A model generated the notes under the pieces. That model saw nothing but the letters and a program-made list of their open reading frames with translations. It was not told the origin of the DNA and searched no databases. A stretch of 64,000 nt of DNA. It comes from Chryseobacterium artocarpi. GTDB taxonomy: Bacteria > Bacteroidota > Bacteroidia > Flavobacteriales > Weeksellaceae. Positions 24,011-33,844 of the stretch are shown here, piece by piece (positions within the stretch are counted from its first letter, which is position 1; the number at the start of each line of letters is the position of its first letter). The stretch is taken from NCBI RefSeq assembly GCF_001684975.1, contig NZ_MAYH01000050.1, forward strand, positions 62,001 through 126,000, given 5' to 3'. A program made the position numbers and the translations under genes.

Positions 24011-25357
24011 TTATTGGCTATTGACAAGCTTTTTGACAGCAAGAACATGTTTACAGGGACCTCTTTCTCCCTGATACTTACTGAACCATTCACAAGTGCA
24101 GCGTTCTTTTTCATTTTCAAGAATAACTGTGTGATGCACTCCGGTTCCCTGGACTCTTGCTTCTGTTCTTTCTTTGTTTTTATTTAGGATTTCAACTTTT
24201 CCACCTTCTATCAATTTTTCAGCATTCTTCATACGAGGATTTAAGCCTAAAATTCTACTGAGTTTAAATGGTAGTCTTCGATAAAAGAATTCATTTTCAT
24301 CCAAATCAAAACCTAATAATCCCATTGCAGCTAATCTTCCTGTAATATTATCAGTTGTACTCAAGCTTATATTTTCTTCCACTGCCAAAGCTGTTCCGTT
24401 GAATGATTGATTGGCATAGGCATATTTATCCAAAGCATCGATCCACTCATCAGGAACTTCTGTTGTAAGACTATCCAATACCGCTCCTTCACCGGAAAAT
24501 CCTCGCCAGCTTTCTCTGGATAACGAGAAACTGAATCTTATATTTCCCATATAAAGCTGCCATGTTGTAGACTGCATATTGGAATGTGAAAACACCTGCA
24601 TACTGTCTATATAAGGAAGTAACGGTTCCAGTAACCGAAGTCTGTGAAGCCCTCCGATGCAAACCGCATCTACAGATTTCACCGGTGAAAACATAGGTTT
24701 ATTTCCTCTAACAATAAGATAATAGTCTGATTTTACTACTCCTTTTGGCATTCCGCGGAATAACTGCTGAGTCTGGATTTTATTAAAGATGTGCTGCTTT
24801 TCGGACTCTGATAAATAAATCTGTACGGTCCCCAGACCTTTGATCCATTTTTCAGGTAACGGAACTTTCCTTTCAACTATTTTTTTTTCTTCTGTATAAA
24901 GACCAACTTCTTTTTCACCAACAGAAAGCATAATTTTTTCATTGGGGCGAATACTTCCTAATGCAGCTATCATCGGTTGATTAAAATCTACATTAGTGGT
25001 TCCGTTTTCCAGAAATTCACCATCCAATCCGTCAGGAAGAACATCTATCCTGGCATAAACACCGGCACAATGTGAAAAACCTTCAAAACGAAGTCTTTCA
25101 TTTCCGGCTGTTACAATCGGGTCTTTAAGCAATGCCATCTGAAATGGTGACAGGTTGAAACTTGATTTCACAATATTGGAAAGTGTAATCAGGCAACGTG
25201 CCAAAATAAAGGGCTGTCCTACATTTCCCCAGAAAAAACAAGGGACATCAATATTTTTCTGAATCTCACTGTATTGGGCAAGAAACAGTTCTTCAAGAGC
25301 ATCTTTCCTTACCAGTGATGATGATCTTGAATAGTTATAAATAAGCGTATCTTCCAT
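24011..25357 (-). CDS. SWIM zinc-finger protein
   Basis: A 448-residue cytoplasmic protein with a C-terminal SWIM motif CTCEWFSKYQGERGPCKH (CxCx12CxH, about residues 422-439) preceded by VILENEKERC. The rest is a mixed alpha/beta region without other recognised motifs. SWIM proteins often occur with AAA/MoxR ATPases, vWA proteins and large HEAT-like partners, as in the E. coli yeh cluster. Here it is the last gene of a three-gene operon with two DUF6493-type proteins (3-bp spacing). The role is unknown; nucleic-acid or protein binding is plausible. Confidence 0.85.
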   Translation of the reverse strand: MEDTLIYNYSRSSSLVRKDALEELFLAQYSEIQKNIDVPCFFWGNVGQPFILARCLITLSNIVKSSFNLSPFQMALLKDPIVTAGNERLRFEGFSHCAGVYARIDVLPDGLDGEFLENGTTNVDFNQPMIAALGSIRPNEKIMLSVGEKEVGLYTEEKKIVERKVPLPEKWIKGLGTVQIYLSESEKQHIFNKIQTQQLFRGMPKGVVKSDYYLIVRGNKPMFSPVKSVDAVCIGGLHRLRLLEPLLPYIDSMQVFSHSNMQSTTWQLYMGNIRFSFSLSRESWRGFSGEGAVLDSLTTEVPDEWIDALDKYAYANQSFNGTALAVEENISLSTTDNITGRLAAMGLLGFDLDENEFFYRRLPFKLSRILGLNPRMKNAEKLIEGGKVEILNKNKERTEARVQGTGVHHTVILENEKERCTCEWFSKYQGERGPCKHVLAVKKLVNSQ

Positions 25358-25360
25358 GAT

Positions 25361-28060
25361 TTATTTTTTGAGAAGAAGATTGCAGATTTTTTTCAGGCTC
25401 GAGTTTTCTTTCCAATCGTTTAATTTCTCTATAACTTGTTTATTAGCCTCCGATTGGTTTAAAGCTAATACTTCATGATAAATTTCTAACAGCTTTTTCA
25501 AATTGGTAACAGGTTGTTCCATTTGAAGTAATATATTCGAGATTAATTCTTCTAAAGCAATATTATGGTCCTTACTTACATTCAGCATATGATGTTGCAT
25601 AAGATCTGTTAACCTCTTTACAGGAGCCCACTCCAGCTTTTCATGCAGTCCTACCACTTTTCCTAATTGAGCGTTGTCTATCATTTTATGAGAAACATGT
25701 TCCAGCCAGATTTCGGCTGCAGTTCCTCTGATTGTTTTATCTCCATCTAAGAATATTGTTCCCAGAAACAGATGCCCCATAGAATCTAAAGGTTTTTTGA
25801 TCTGATAAAGAGCCTGTGCCGTGTGCAGCACAAGGTTTCTCTCATACACTTCTGCAATACCGGAATAGAAAAGGCAATATTTAATAACCTTCGCCAAAGC
25901 ATTTCCTAACGTATTCGGAAAACACCACATCAATGCTGGAATTTCGGTAAGCTCTTTTTGTTCTGCAACAAAATATTCCAGAAACAAAGGGGCTTTTCTT
26001 TTTTGCAGATGATATTTTGGAATCACAATATTCAGTTCTACCGGATAGTATGAGTTCTTTTTACTGTCTATAGTCTTCCAACTATAGTTTCCTGAGAAAA
26101 ATTCGACAGGAATATTATCGTATCCAAATTCTTTAAATTCTTTAAAAACAGTCTCCGGTGAACGGGTAATTCCTGCTGTCATCCACCATGAAGGATGTTC
26201 AAATTTCCCTTTCGGAGTTTCGTTTTTACCCAAGAAGAACAATAATAAATCTTTATATTCTCCTTTTAATTTTTGTTCAACCAACTGTATTGCTTCTGAT
26301 GTGTTATCCAGGGCACAACGTTGAAATGCCAACTGCACATCAAGATGGTTGGGTTCGATATTTTTATTTTGATAGATCTCTAATTTCTCAACCAAACTTG
26401 CCGGAGAAATCCAACATGGTGAGTGTGTTACCGTAAACAGCAGCGGAGTATTATCTCCCAATTTTACTTTATGATTGATGTAAATTGCGATTTCTTTGAA
26501 CGCCTCCATTGTAGGACATTCTGCTCCTACATTTTCTACCGGTCCTAATTTTTTCTGATAGTTTGAATAAGTTTCTCTTGATGCTTCTTCATCTTGGGTT
26601 TTCCGATATATTTTTTCAAGATTTTTAAGTTGAAGAGGATATTTCCCCAATAAATCTAATCCATAATTGATAATCAGATTACACAATAAAACATTTAGAT
26701 AAGGGACTTCCCACTTTGCTATTGTTTTACAGGCTTTAAGAAATACCGGTTCAATCAATTTAACAGATTCTGTATCTACATCATTCGCAAAACGGATAAA
26801 TCCATCCAAAGCTATATCACAATGATGGCTATATGGGTCATCAATAGCCAAAGGAAGGAAGAACATAAGATCTTCAAAACTCTCCAATACTTTCACTTTA
26901 TTCTCTTCTGCAGTAAGGGATAGCTTTTCTGAAGTAATAACTTCCAGTTCCGGTTGTTTTTCTTCTATATATTTTGCTAAAATGGGACGTACATTCGTTA
27001 AAATATTATCCGAATAATGAGAAAGTGCCTCCATCATATTATCAGATGCAGGAATATACCTTTGAATGATTTTTGCAGCTTTTGACTGTATTCCATCATC
27101 TTTACTTACAAATGCAGTACTTAAAGCCATTCCCAGCATTTCCGGGTCTATAATCTTCCTCTGAAATATTTTTTCTGTAAGCATCAGACTGGCAATTACC
27201 ACAGTCTTCACTTCTGAGCTTAATAAATTAGGTAAGTAATGAGAAAATTCATCGCTTTTAAATTCTGGAGTTCCTACTATTTTTTTCAGATGAGCTAAAA
27301 TGGTATTGACAGCCTTCGATTGTGGAGAGGACAGCCCGGCAAGCAAATCATCCTGAAGTTCTACTAATTCTTCATCCGTTGGCTTTAATATTGTAAATGA
27401 ATCCATAAACCAGCCTGTAACATTTTTATTGAAGTTCCTGTTGGATGCCAGAAGACATTCCCGCAGGAATCTCTTTCTTTCAATTTTTTGCTCAGCTACC
27501 AGCTTTTGTATTAATGGAAACCATTCTTTTTGAAACGGTAATGATTTAGAAGGATATTCACATAAATACCAAAAATGAGTTTTAAGGGTATCAGGGTGCT
27601 GATCCAGATCAACGACAGGATAATTACTCAAATGATATCCCAGCAACTCCGGCTTAGGCTGTACATAGCCTTTCTCTGTCCATCCTAAAATATCTTTATA
27701 ATTAAATGCTGTAAATTCAGCGTCTATAGAATCGTTAATGAAGTCAGAAAACCAATCCGGACATCCCCACTCCAGAATTTGCTCTGCCTGTTCTGCATTC
27801 CGGAAAAAACTCCAGTAATTTTTACCAAAGTTTTTCTGATCCATACAAACAAATGATGCAATGTCTATAATTGAGTGTTGATTTACAGAACCAGCAGTAT
27901 GATAAGAGTTTTTGGTCATGATGATCTTATTGATCTCACGGTCCATTTTCTTTATCGTGGGTACTAATGTTTTCTTTTCTTCCGAAGAAAGCTGCTTCAA
28001 AAAAGGGATGATCTCATGTACTTTTTCCTCATTAAGAATCTCATAAAGTCTCTCTTTCAT
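25361..28060 (-). CDS. DUF6493-family helical-repeat protein (second copy)
   Basis: An 899-residue helical protein without signal peptide or membrane segment. It parallels its upstream neighbour along the whole length: N-terminal IIPFLKQLSSEEKKTLVP and TLKTHFWYLCEYPS, central ILAHLKKIVGTPEFKSDEFSHYL, HSPCWISPASLVEKLEIYQ, and near the C-terminus WAPVKRLTDLMQ and NLKKLLEIYHEVLALNQ. I match this to the DUF6493 family, thought to be an ARM/HEAT-like scaffold. The start overlaps the previous stop (ATGA), and the SWIM gene follows by 3 bp. Confidence 0.75.
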   Translation of the reverse strand: MKERLYEILNEEKVHEIIPFLKQLSSEEKKTLVPTIKKMDREINKIIMTKNSYHTAGSVNQHSIIDIASFVCMDQKNFGKNYWSFFRNAEQAEQILEWGCPDWFSDFINDSIDAEFTAFNYKDILGWTEKGYVQPKPELLGYHLSNYPVVDLDQHPDTLKTHFWYLCEYPSKSLPFQKEWFPLIQKLVAEQKIERKRFLRECLLASNRNFNKNVTGWFMDSFTILKPTDEELVELQDDLLAGLSSPQSKAVNTILAHLKKIVGTPEFKSDEFSHYLPNLLSSEVKTVVIASLMLTEKIFQRKIIDPEMLGMALSTAFVSKDDGIQSKAAKIIQRYIPASDNMMEALSHYSDNILTNVRPILAKYIEEKQPELEVITSEKLSLTAEENKVKVLESFEDLMFFLPLAIDDPYSHHCDIALDGFIRFANDVDTESVKLIEPVFLKACKTIAKWEVPYLNVLLCNLIINYGLDLLGKYPLQLKNLEKIYRKTQDEEASRETYSNYQKKLGPVENVGAECPTMEAFKEIAIYINHKVKLGDNTPLLFTVTHSPCWISPASLVEKLEIYQNKNIEPNHLDVQLAFQRCALDNTSEAIQLVEQKLKGEYKDLLLFFLGKNETPKGKFEHPSWWMTAGITRSPETVFKEFKEFGYDNIPVEFFSGNYSWKTIDSKKNSYYPVELNIVIPKYHLQKRKAPLFLEYFVAEQKELTEIPALMWCFPNTLGNALAKVIKYCLFYSGIAEVYERNLVLHTAQALYQIKKPLDSMGHLFLGTIFLDGDKTIRGTAAEIWLEHVSHKMIDNAQLGKVVGLHEKLEWAPVKRLTDLMQHHMLNVSKDHNIALEELISNILLQMEQPVTNLKKLLEIYHEVLALNQSEANKQVIEKLNDWKENSSLKKICNLLLKK

Positions 28061-30576
28061 TGGTTATTAATTTGATGTATAATTTTTTTCAGGTTATTCT
28101 CTTTTTTCCATTCTTGAAACAAATTCGTGAGATTTTCATCTACTCTGGTTTGATTCTGATTTAGCAGTTCATAATAAAGCTCCAATAGCTTTTTAAGATT
28201 AAAAACCGGCTTTCTAATTGCTGAAAGAATGGATATCAGCAGTTTTTCAAAGGCTTTGTTATGGCTGGTACTCAAATTGATAACTCCTGATACTCCATCT
28301 GTAAAACGTTTCACCGGAGCCCATCCGAAATTGATCTTTTCCCCCATCAAAATTCCAAGTTTCTGTATATTGAAATCTTCGGAAATTGCCTTGTTTATTA
28401 AGACTTCAAAAGCCATACCAGAGAAGGTTTTATCTTTATTAAACAGTCCCGAAGAGAGGAATAAATAATGTACCGGCTGGAAAGGTACATTGAGTTTCAT
28501 CCACGCATCAAGAAACTCCACATTACCCTTTATATTATACTGATAATCAGCATTTGACAAATTTTCATTGTATTTTTTCGCGACCACTGATCCTGAAAAA
28601 TACGGAGCTGTATATAAAATATGAATCAGATCCCGATCATAAACACCATGATATGAGTTGAATAAATAATCCAAAAAAGAAGCATCTTCAGAAACCTCTT
28701 TTTTATTTTCAACGGAGACTAAAACCTGTGGTATTTCTTCAGTAGCATTCCATTTATATATTTTCCTGTAGCTAAAGTCCCATTGGAAGCTTCCATCAAG
28801 ATATTCTTTCTCATACTGTTCTTTAAAATAATTTTCATCAAAAACAGGTTTTAAAAGATTGAAGTAAGCTTCATTCAAATGTTTTTTGGCATATTTTTCT
28901 GCTTCTTGAAGGTTTTCTTTTTTTACACGAAGTATAGCTATCTGCAAATCAAAAGGGATTGTTTTTTCCTCATATTGCTGATAAATTTTTAATCTATCGA
29001 CAAGCTTATTTGCTGTAATCCAAGAGGGAGTATGATCTGGAATAGAAAGAACCGGAAGCTTTTTATTCTGCTTTAATAAATCAAAAACTCCAAGAAGTAA
29101 TTGATGATAAGCCTTAAAAATCAAAGGAGTTTTCTTTTCACTCCAGTTTTCCAGAGTTGGAAATCCTAATCTTGCTTCCTGTAAAATCTTTGATGTATTT
29201 TTCTGTTTTAATAAAGCATAATTCACCAGAAATGTAGCCATCAAGTGATGAAGCCCTTTGGTCTCTTTTCTTTTGATAGCAGCTTTAAATGCTGGTTCCA
29301 ATTGATTAAAATGCTCTTCTGTAAAGTCATTATTAAATTTTACCAACGCATCCAGAAACAAATCAAAATGATAGGTCTCATTGTTATTGAATATTTGGGA
29401 TGTCAGAAATATAAAATCTTCTATAGTTTCAATGGGTAACACAGGTTGTGACATATGCCATAAATCCTGTAGGTTTGACACTTCTTCCTTGATTTCAGGA
29501 ATTTTATTGTCTGTAAAAAATTTATTTAGTAAAGTCTGTGCATCAGAAAGAATGGAACCTGAATAAAAATTCAGTTCATTACGAAGCCTTTCAGAATTAT
29601 GGTCACCGTATTTAGCAATAATTTTAGCTCCTTTTGTTTGAAGAGTTTTATCCTTATTCATAAAAACAGGCATGATAAGAACACAGACTTCTTCATTGTA
29701 TTTTTTGTTGTTTTTTACAATTTTTTCCAAAGCCTGAAGCATTGCATTGACAATATTCTTCGTGGGAACTGTTATTAGTGAACCAGAAAACTGTAAGAAA
29801 TTCTCTGTTTTAAATTCAGGATTGATAAGTACAGAATTGATAATCTTCAATAATCCTGGAAACAAAGAATTTTGTGTCGAATGAAAAATAAAGAACAGTT
29901 CGTCCTGTAACTCTATGATTTCATGATCTGTAGGTTCAAGATGAATAAAAAGTTCTAAAAACCATGCATTATGTTCTTTTGAAAAATTGAAATTGATAGC
30001 ATTGAGTGCTGTTTTCAGTACTTTTGAACGGTCAATTTTATTTTCGTCAGAAAGCTTTTTAAAAATATCTTTCCAATTTCTGTCTCTGTAAGATCCTGTG
30101 ACGTTAGATTCATATTCAAATAAAAACCAGATATGTGATTTTAATGTTACCGGATAAGTAAACAAAACCTCATCAGCTCTTGAAGAAGATGCCAGTAATT
30201 CGGCACATACTTCTTCTTTAAGAGTAAAATATCCTTTATTTTCCCACTCCAAAACCTTTAGATAATCATAACCTTCCAGGAAAAGATAGCTTTCTCCGAT
30301 CCATTCAGGAACGAAGAATTCAAAGAGTTCGTCTATAAGATTAACTGGGATTGAATAGTATCCGGGTCTTAATTTCTCATATTCAGCTTTTGTTGTACTG
30401 CACGCCAAAGCTGCTAACACAGAGATTGCATTGTGCCCCCATTCCTTATTGATATGTTTCTTCAGGATAGAAGCAACTTCTTTTTTATCTTTTGGTATTA
30501 GTTTTTTAAGAAACGGAACTATTTCCTTGATTTTATAGTTTAAATATATCGTCTTAAATTCCTCTGCAATAAACAT
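28057..30576 (-). CDS. DUF6493-family helical-repeat protein (first copy)
   Basis: An 839-residue helical protein, first gene of the SWIM operon. It shares the block order of the next gene: IVPFLKKLIPKDKKEVASIL, LKSHIWFLFEYES, LLKIINSVLINPEFKTENFLQF, HTPSWITANKLVDRLKIYQ, WAPVKRFTDGVS, NLKKLLELYYELLNQNQ. The two look like an old tandem duplication. No catalytic residues are visible. It may be a large scaffold for the SWIM protein. Divergent from marR across a 345-bp spacer. Confidence 0.75.
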   Translation of the reverse strand: MFIAEEFKTIYLNYKIKEIVPFLKKLIPKDKKEVASILKKHINKEWGHNAISVLAALACSTTKAEYEKLRPGYYSIPVNLIDELFEFFVPEWIGESYLFLEGYDYLKVLEWENKGYFTLKEEVCAELLASSSRADEVLFTYPVTLKSHIWFLFEYESNVTGSYRDRNWKDIFKKLSDENKIDRSKVLKTALNAINFNFSKEHNAWFLELFIHLEPTDHEIIELQDELFFIFHSTQNSLFPGLLKIINSVLINPEFKTENFLQFSGSLITVPTKNIVNAMLQALEKIVKNNKKYNEEVCVLIMPVFMNKDKTLQTKGAKIIAKYGDHNSERLRNELNFYSGSILSDAQTLLNKFFTDNKIPEIKEEVSNLQDLWHMSQPVLPIETIEDFIFLTSQIFNNNETYHFDLFLDALVKFNNDFTEEHFNQLEPAFKAAIKRKETKGLHHLMATFLVNYALLKQKNTSKILQEARLGFPTLENWSEKKTPLIFKAYHQLLLGVFDLLKQNKKLPVLSIPDHTPSWITANKLVDRLKIYQQYEEKTIPFDLQIAILRVKKENLQEAEKYAKKHLNEAYFNLLKPVFDENYFKEQYEKEYLDGSFQWDFSYRKIYKWNATEEIPQVLVSVENKKEVSEDASFLDYLFNSYHGVYDRDLIHILYTAPYFSGSVVAKKYNENLSNADYQYNIKGNVEFLDAWMKLNVPFQPVHYLFLSSGLFNKDKTFSGMAFEVLINKAISEDFNIQKLGILMGEKINFGWAPVKRFTDGVSGVINLSTSHNKAFEKLLISILSAIRKPVFNLKKLLELYYELLNQNQTRVDENLTNLFQEWKKENNLKKIIHQINNQ

Positions 30577-30856
30577 AAATTCTTTCTTGTCAGCTAAATT
30601 AATAAAAATTGACTGACAGACAGTAAATTATCCCATCAAAGTGAATTTTTTAACAAAATTTTAAGTTAATAAAAGTATCTTCATAACCTGTCACAATTCA
30701 ATATATAAAATTCCCTGTTTAAAGATTTATCATGCAAAAACAATAAAATAAAGGATAAAATACCATGTTGTTATCATTCATTTGAATATTCTATTTTGAA
30801 TCACATATTTTATTTATATTCTTAAAAACATTTAACAAAAAAACTTTATTTTAAAA
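30577..30856. other. AT-rich divergent spacer
   Basis: Very AT-rich bases between the DUF6493 operon and marR. No ORF, hairpin or repeat stands out; the promoter for the minus-strand operon was not identified. Confidence 0.35.
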
Positions 30857-30884
30857 TTGTAATTCATTAAATTTTATATATTTG
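30857..30884 (+). promoter_or_regulatory. Consensus Bacteroidetes promoter of marR
   Basis: TTG (30857-30859), 17 bp, then TATATTTG (30877-30884). This is the best full -33/-7 match in the window; the ATG follows 37 bp later. Confidence 0.75.
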
Positions 30885-30921
30885 CAAAACAAAAATACTT
30901 GACAAATCAAATACTTTTCAA

Positions 30922-31347
30922 ATGATAAGCAATGAATTATTATTTTTAATCAACATTAATAAACTGCAATCAATAATTTCCAGAAAGTTTGACACGTTGA
31001 GTGTACATGGGCTTGGATTCAATGATTTTGTCATTCTTTATATTCTGAGTACGGCTTCAGAGGATAAAATGCGAAGGATTGATCTTGCTGAAAAGATTGG
31101 ACTTACAGCTTCCGGCGTTACTCGATTATTAAATCCGTTAGAAAAGATCGGGCTTGTTTCCAGAGAAACTAATGAAAGAGATGCCAGAGTGAGCTATGTT
31201 GTGATTACTCCTAATGGAAAAAAGATATTTGAGGAGGCTAAAACAACGGCTGAAAATATTACAAAAGACATTCTTCCATCTAAAAAAATAAAGTCTTTAC
31301 GTATCATTAGTGACCTTCTATTTGATCTTGGAGGAAATATCAAATAA
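30922..31347 (+). CDS. MarR-family transcriptional regulator
   Basis: A 141-residue winged-helix protein: LGFNDFVILYIL, MRRIDLAEKIGLTASGVTRLLNPLEKIGLVSRETNERDARVSYVVITPNGKKIFEEA, which contains the recognition helix and the wing with the DxR signature. It probably binds DNA as a dimer and responds to a small ligand. Two small genes follow (52 bp, then an overlap), which are likely targets or operon partners. Confidence 0.9.
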   Translation: MISNELLFLININKLQSIISRKFDTLSVHGLGFNDFVILYILSTASEDKMRRIDLAEKIGLTASGVTRLLNPLEKIGLVSRETNERDARVSYVVITPNGKKIFEEAKTTAENITKDILPSKKIKSLRIISDLLFDLGGNIK

Positions 31348-31399
31348 TAAAAGAATATGAATGAGGAAAAAGGTTGATTCTTAATTTAAAAAAATCAAT

Positions 31400-31747
31400 A
31401 TGAAAAATGCATTGAAACAACAATTGAGAGAAAAAGCAAAAAATCACAAAACAACGATGGGCGTTCTTTCTGTGAAAAATAATTTTAACGGGAAACAATA
31501 TATTCAGGGATCTTTGAATCTTGAAGCTCTTATCAATAAAATGAAATTCTTACTGAATGGAGATTCGTTTTCCAACTCTGAGCTACAGAAAGACTGGAAT
31601 GAATACGGAAATGAAGGATTTTCGTTTGAATTTATCACCATTATTCCCAATCAGGATAATCCGTATGTCAATTATCGTAAGGAAATCATAAAAGCTGAGC
31701 AGGCTGCCTTATTAGAAAGTGACAGGGAACTGTATCGTCATGAATAG
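31400..31747 (+). CDS. GIY-YIG-like protein, possibly inactive
   Basis: A 115-residue protein resembling small GIY-YIG family members: MGVLSVKNNFNGKQYIQGSLNL takes the place of the GIY...YIG strands, followed by helices with NSELQKDWNEYGNEGFSFEFI and a C-terminal Glu (IIKAEQAALLES). The GIY and YIG triplets are degenerate (GVL, YIQ), so nuclease activity is doubtful. The stop overlaps the start of the hydrolase gene by 8 bp, indicating coupled translation. Confidence 0.65.
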   Translation: MKNALKQQLREKAKNHKTTMGVLSVKNNFNGKQYIQGSLNLEALINKMKFLLNGDSFSNSELQKDWNEYGNEGFSFEFITIIPNQDNPYVNYRKEIIKAEQAALLESDRELYRHE

Positions 31748-32615
31748 CTTTGTGAAACTTAAGGATGTTGATTTATGCTATGAAATATTTGGTATGGAAA
31801 ATCAACAGGCAATTGTATTGATTTCCGGTTTGGGAAGTCAGATGATCCGTTGGGATGATACTTTTTGTCAATTACTTGTAGATCAAGGATTCAGAGCGAT
31901 TCGTTTTGATAATAGAGATTCGGGAATGTCTGTTTTTCGTTCTGAAAAAGAATTTTGTTTTAATGGGGATTTTACTTCTATTAAAAAAGATGATGTTTCT
32001 TACTCACTGATAGATATGACAAAAGATATAATAGGTTTACTTGATCATTTACATATTGAAAAGGCACATTTCGTTGGGCGTTCAATGGGTGGAATTATCG
32101 CACAACTTTTAGGTTCTTATTTTCCTGAAAGAGTATTAAGCCTTACAATTATTATGTCAACATCGTTAAATCCTGATTTGCCTCCTTCTGATCCTGAAGT
32201 GATGGCAATGATGATGAAGACTCCGGTTGATCCGGCTATTGATAAAGAAGGATATATCAATGAAAAACTCTTTTTTGCTGAGAAAATTTCGGGGAGTCAA
32301 TACCCAATAGATAATGTATCTGAAATTCAAATGATCCAGGAGGAACTTAGCCGCTCTAAGACAAAAAATGGAATAATCCGACAGCTTCTGGCAATGGGAT
32401 CCTTTCAATACAACCCAGAAATTCTGAAGAAAATAAAGGTTCCTACTTTGGTTATTCATGGTATTGAAGACCTTATTTTTCACTCTGATTGTGGTAGAGA
32501 TATTGCCGATTCTATTCCTAATTCTGAAATTATGCTGATAGAAGGAATGGGGCACGCAATTCCTGTAGAATTATATGATCTGATTACTAAAAACATTGTT
32601 GGAATCATACAATAA
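31740..32615 (+). CDS. Alpha/beta-fold hydrolase
   Basis: A 291-residue esterase/lactonase-like hydrolase. The oxyanion region LISGLGSQM, nucleophile elbow VGRSMGGII (GxSxG with Ser), acid in HGIEDLIF and catalytic His in GMGHAIPVE are all present, so it is probably active. I use ATG 31740 rather than the GTG seven codons upstream because it overlaps the previous gene in the usual way. No signal peptide. The substrate is unknown. Confidence 0.88.
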   Translation: MNSFVKLKDVDLCYEIFGMENQQAIVLISGLGSQMIRWDDTFCQLLVDQGFRAIRFDNRDSGMSVFRSEKEFCFNGDFTSIKKDDVSYSLIDMTKDIIGLLDHLHIEKAHFVGRSMGGIIAQLLGSYFPERVLSLTIIMSTSLNPDLPPSDPEVMAMMMKTPVDPAIDKEGYINEKLFFAEKISGSQYPIDNVSEIQMIQEELSRSKTKNGIIRQLLAMGSFQYNPEILKKIKVPTLVIHGIEDLIFHSDCGRDIADSIPNSEIMLIEGMGHAIPVELYDLITKNIVGIIQ

Positions 32616-32620
32616 AAAAA

Positions 32621-32640
32621 GCTGTACACTATTGTACAGC
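32621..32640. terminator. Terminator between convergent genes
   Basis: An 8-bp perfect stem GCTGTACA/TGTACAGC with a CTAT loop, preceded by A7. It lies between the hydrolase and the end of the RNA-repair cluster. Confidence 0.7.
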
Positions 32641-32669
32641 CTTTCTGTGTTATGCTTTTTACTTACAAA

Positions 32670-33221
32670 CTAGTTGTTCTTTAAGCACCAGTGAAGGATT
32701 TTCGCAATATTTCTTGCATCATCCACCCCTCTGTGATGAGTACCATCAAGTTTGAACCCAAGTTCATTCAAAGCTCTCTGCATACCTACGCTTTTTCTTA
32801 TTGTAGGATGTATTTCCCCGAATAAGGTTTTCACGTTGATATGATCATCACCCAACGGATAATCCACATAAAATCTTCTTGCCTGATCTTGAAGCATATT
32901 CAGGTCATAGTTTCCATAGCTTGCCCAGGTTAAATTCTCAGAATCATACTCTGCCCTTAGAATATCAAAAGCATCTTCAAGCATTATTCCTTCGTTATCC
33001 AACAAGTTTTGGGTAAGGGTTGTCAATTCTGTACAGAAAGGGCTTACTTTTGAATGGCGAGGTTTTATTAAAATTCCTTCATTTCTGGAGATCTTCCCCG
33101 TTTTTGCATCCATGATACAAACTCCGATTTCTATGATCTCACTTTCCTGTCCTCTCGGCGGTCTGTTTTCCCAACATGTTGCTTCGAGGTCTATAATTAA
33201 TATATTGTCTGTTGTTTTCAC
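32670..33221 (-). CDS. DEDDh 3'-5' exonuclease (copy 1 of 3)
   Basis: A 183-residue exonuclease of the DnaQ/RNase T fold. Motif I LIIDLEATCWE supplies D and E, motif II is WASYGNYDLNML, and motif III is HHRGVDDARNIA with H and D. I start at GTG 33221 (V/MKTTDNILII), matching the N-termini of its paralogues; ATGs further upstream would overlap the preceding gene. It is the last gene on the minus-strand RNA-repair cluster. It probably trims RNA 3' ends. Confidence 0.88.
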   Translation of the reverse strand: MKTTDNILIIDLEATCWENRPPRGQESEIIEIGVCIMDAKTGKISRNEGILIKPRHSKVSPFCTELTTLTQNLLDNEGIMLEDAFDILRAEYDSENLTWASYGNYDLNMLQDQARRFYVDYPLGDDHINVKTLFGEIHPTIRKSVGMQRALNELGFKLDGTHHRGVDDARNIAKILHWCLKNN

Positions 33222-33273
33222 TTGTTTATTTTTTTTAATTAAAATAGAAGTAGTTTTTTTTACTTCCTTTACA

Positions 33274-33822
33274 TTATGCTTCCAAAATCTTATGTAAAAT
33301 TTTGGCTGTATTATAAGCATCGTCTGCTCCACTGTGATGATTTCCATCGAAATTCATTTTAAGATGATCAAGAGCTCTTTTCAATCCTATAGATTTATGA
33401 AGCCTGAAATGTCTTTTGAATTCGTACATCACATCGAGATATTCTCCTGAAAAAGGAATTTCTATTCCAAGCCAGTCACACTGTTCGAAAATCTGTTCCC
33501 TGTCAAAGTTTCCATATCCAGCCCAGGTAAGAAATTCCGGATTGTATTCATCCATTATTTTTTCGCAGGCTTCTTCGAAATAGATTCCTTTTTCTTCTAC
33601 GAGTTGTGGCGTAATCCCAGTTAGTTTTGTACAGAAATTATTAATTTCTGATCTTTCAGGAATTACATAAATGCTTTGTTTATGGGAAATCGAGTGAGAT
33701 GTAAGATCCAGCTTACAAATTCCGATTTCTATGATATCTACTTTTTGTCCGATCGGAATCCTGTCGTTTTCCCAACAGGTTGCTTCCAGATCGACAATTA
33801 TTATTTCGTTTGTAGTTTCCAT
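33274..33822 (-). CDS. DEDDh 3'-5' exonuclease (copy 2 of 3)
   Basis: A 182-residue paralogue of the next gene downstream: IIIVDLEATCWEND, WAGYGNFDREQIFEQC, KSIGLKRALDHL, HHSGADDAYNTAKIL. All five catalytic residues are present. The start is at ATG 33822 (METTNEIII). Its likely role is RNA 3'-end trimming, judged from the neighbouring ligases and end-processing enzymes. It follows the metallophosphoesterase gene by 22 bp. Confidence 0.9.
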   Translation of the reverse strand: METTNEIIIVDLEATCWENDRIPIGQKVDIIEIGICKLDLTSHSISHKQSIYVIPERSEINNFCTKLTGITPQLVEEKGIYFEEACEKIMDEYNPEFLTWAGYGNFDREQIFEQCDWLGIEIPFSGEYLDVMYEFKRHFRLHKSIGLKRALDHLKMNFDGNHHSGADDAYNTAKILHKILEA

Positions 33823-33844
33823 GGTTATTATAAAATCTATCGCC

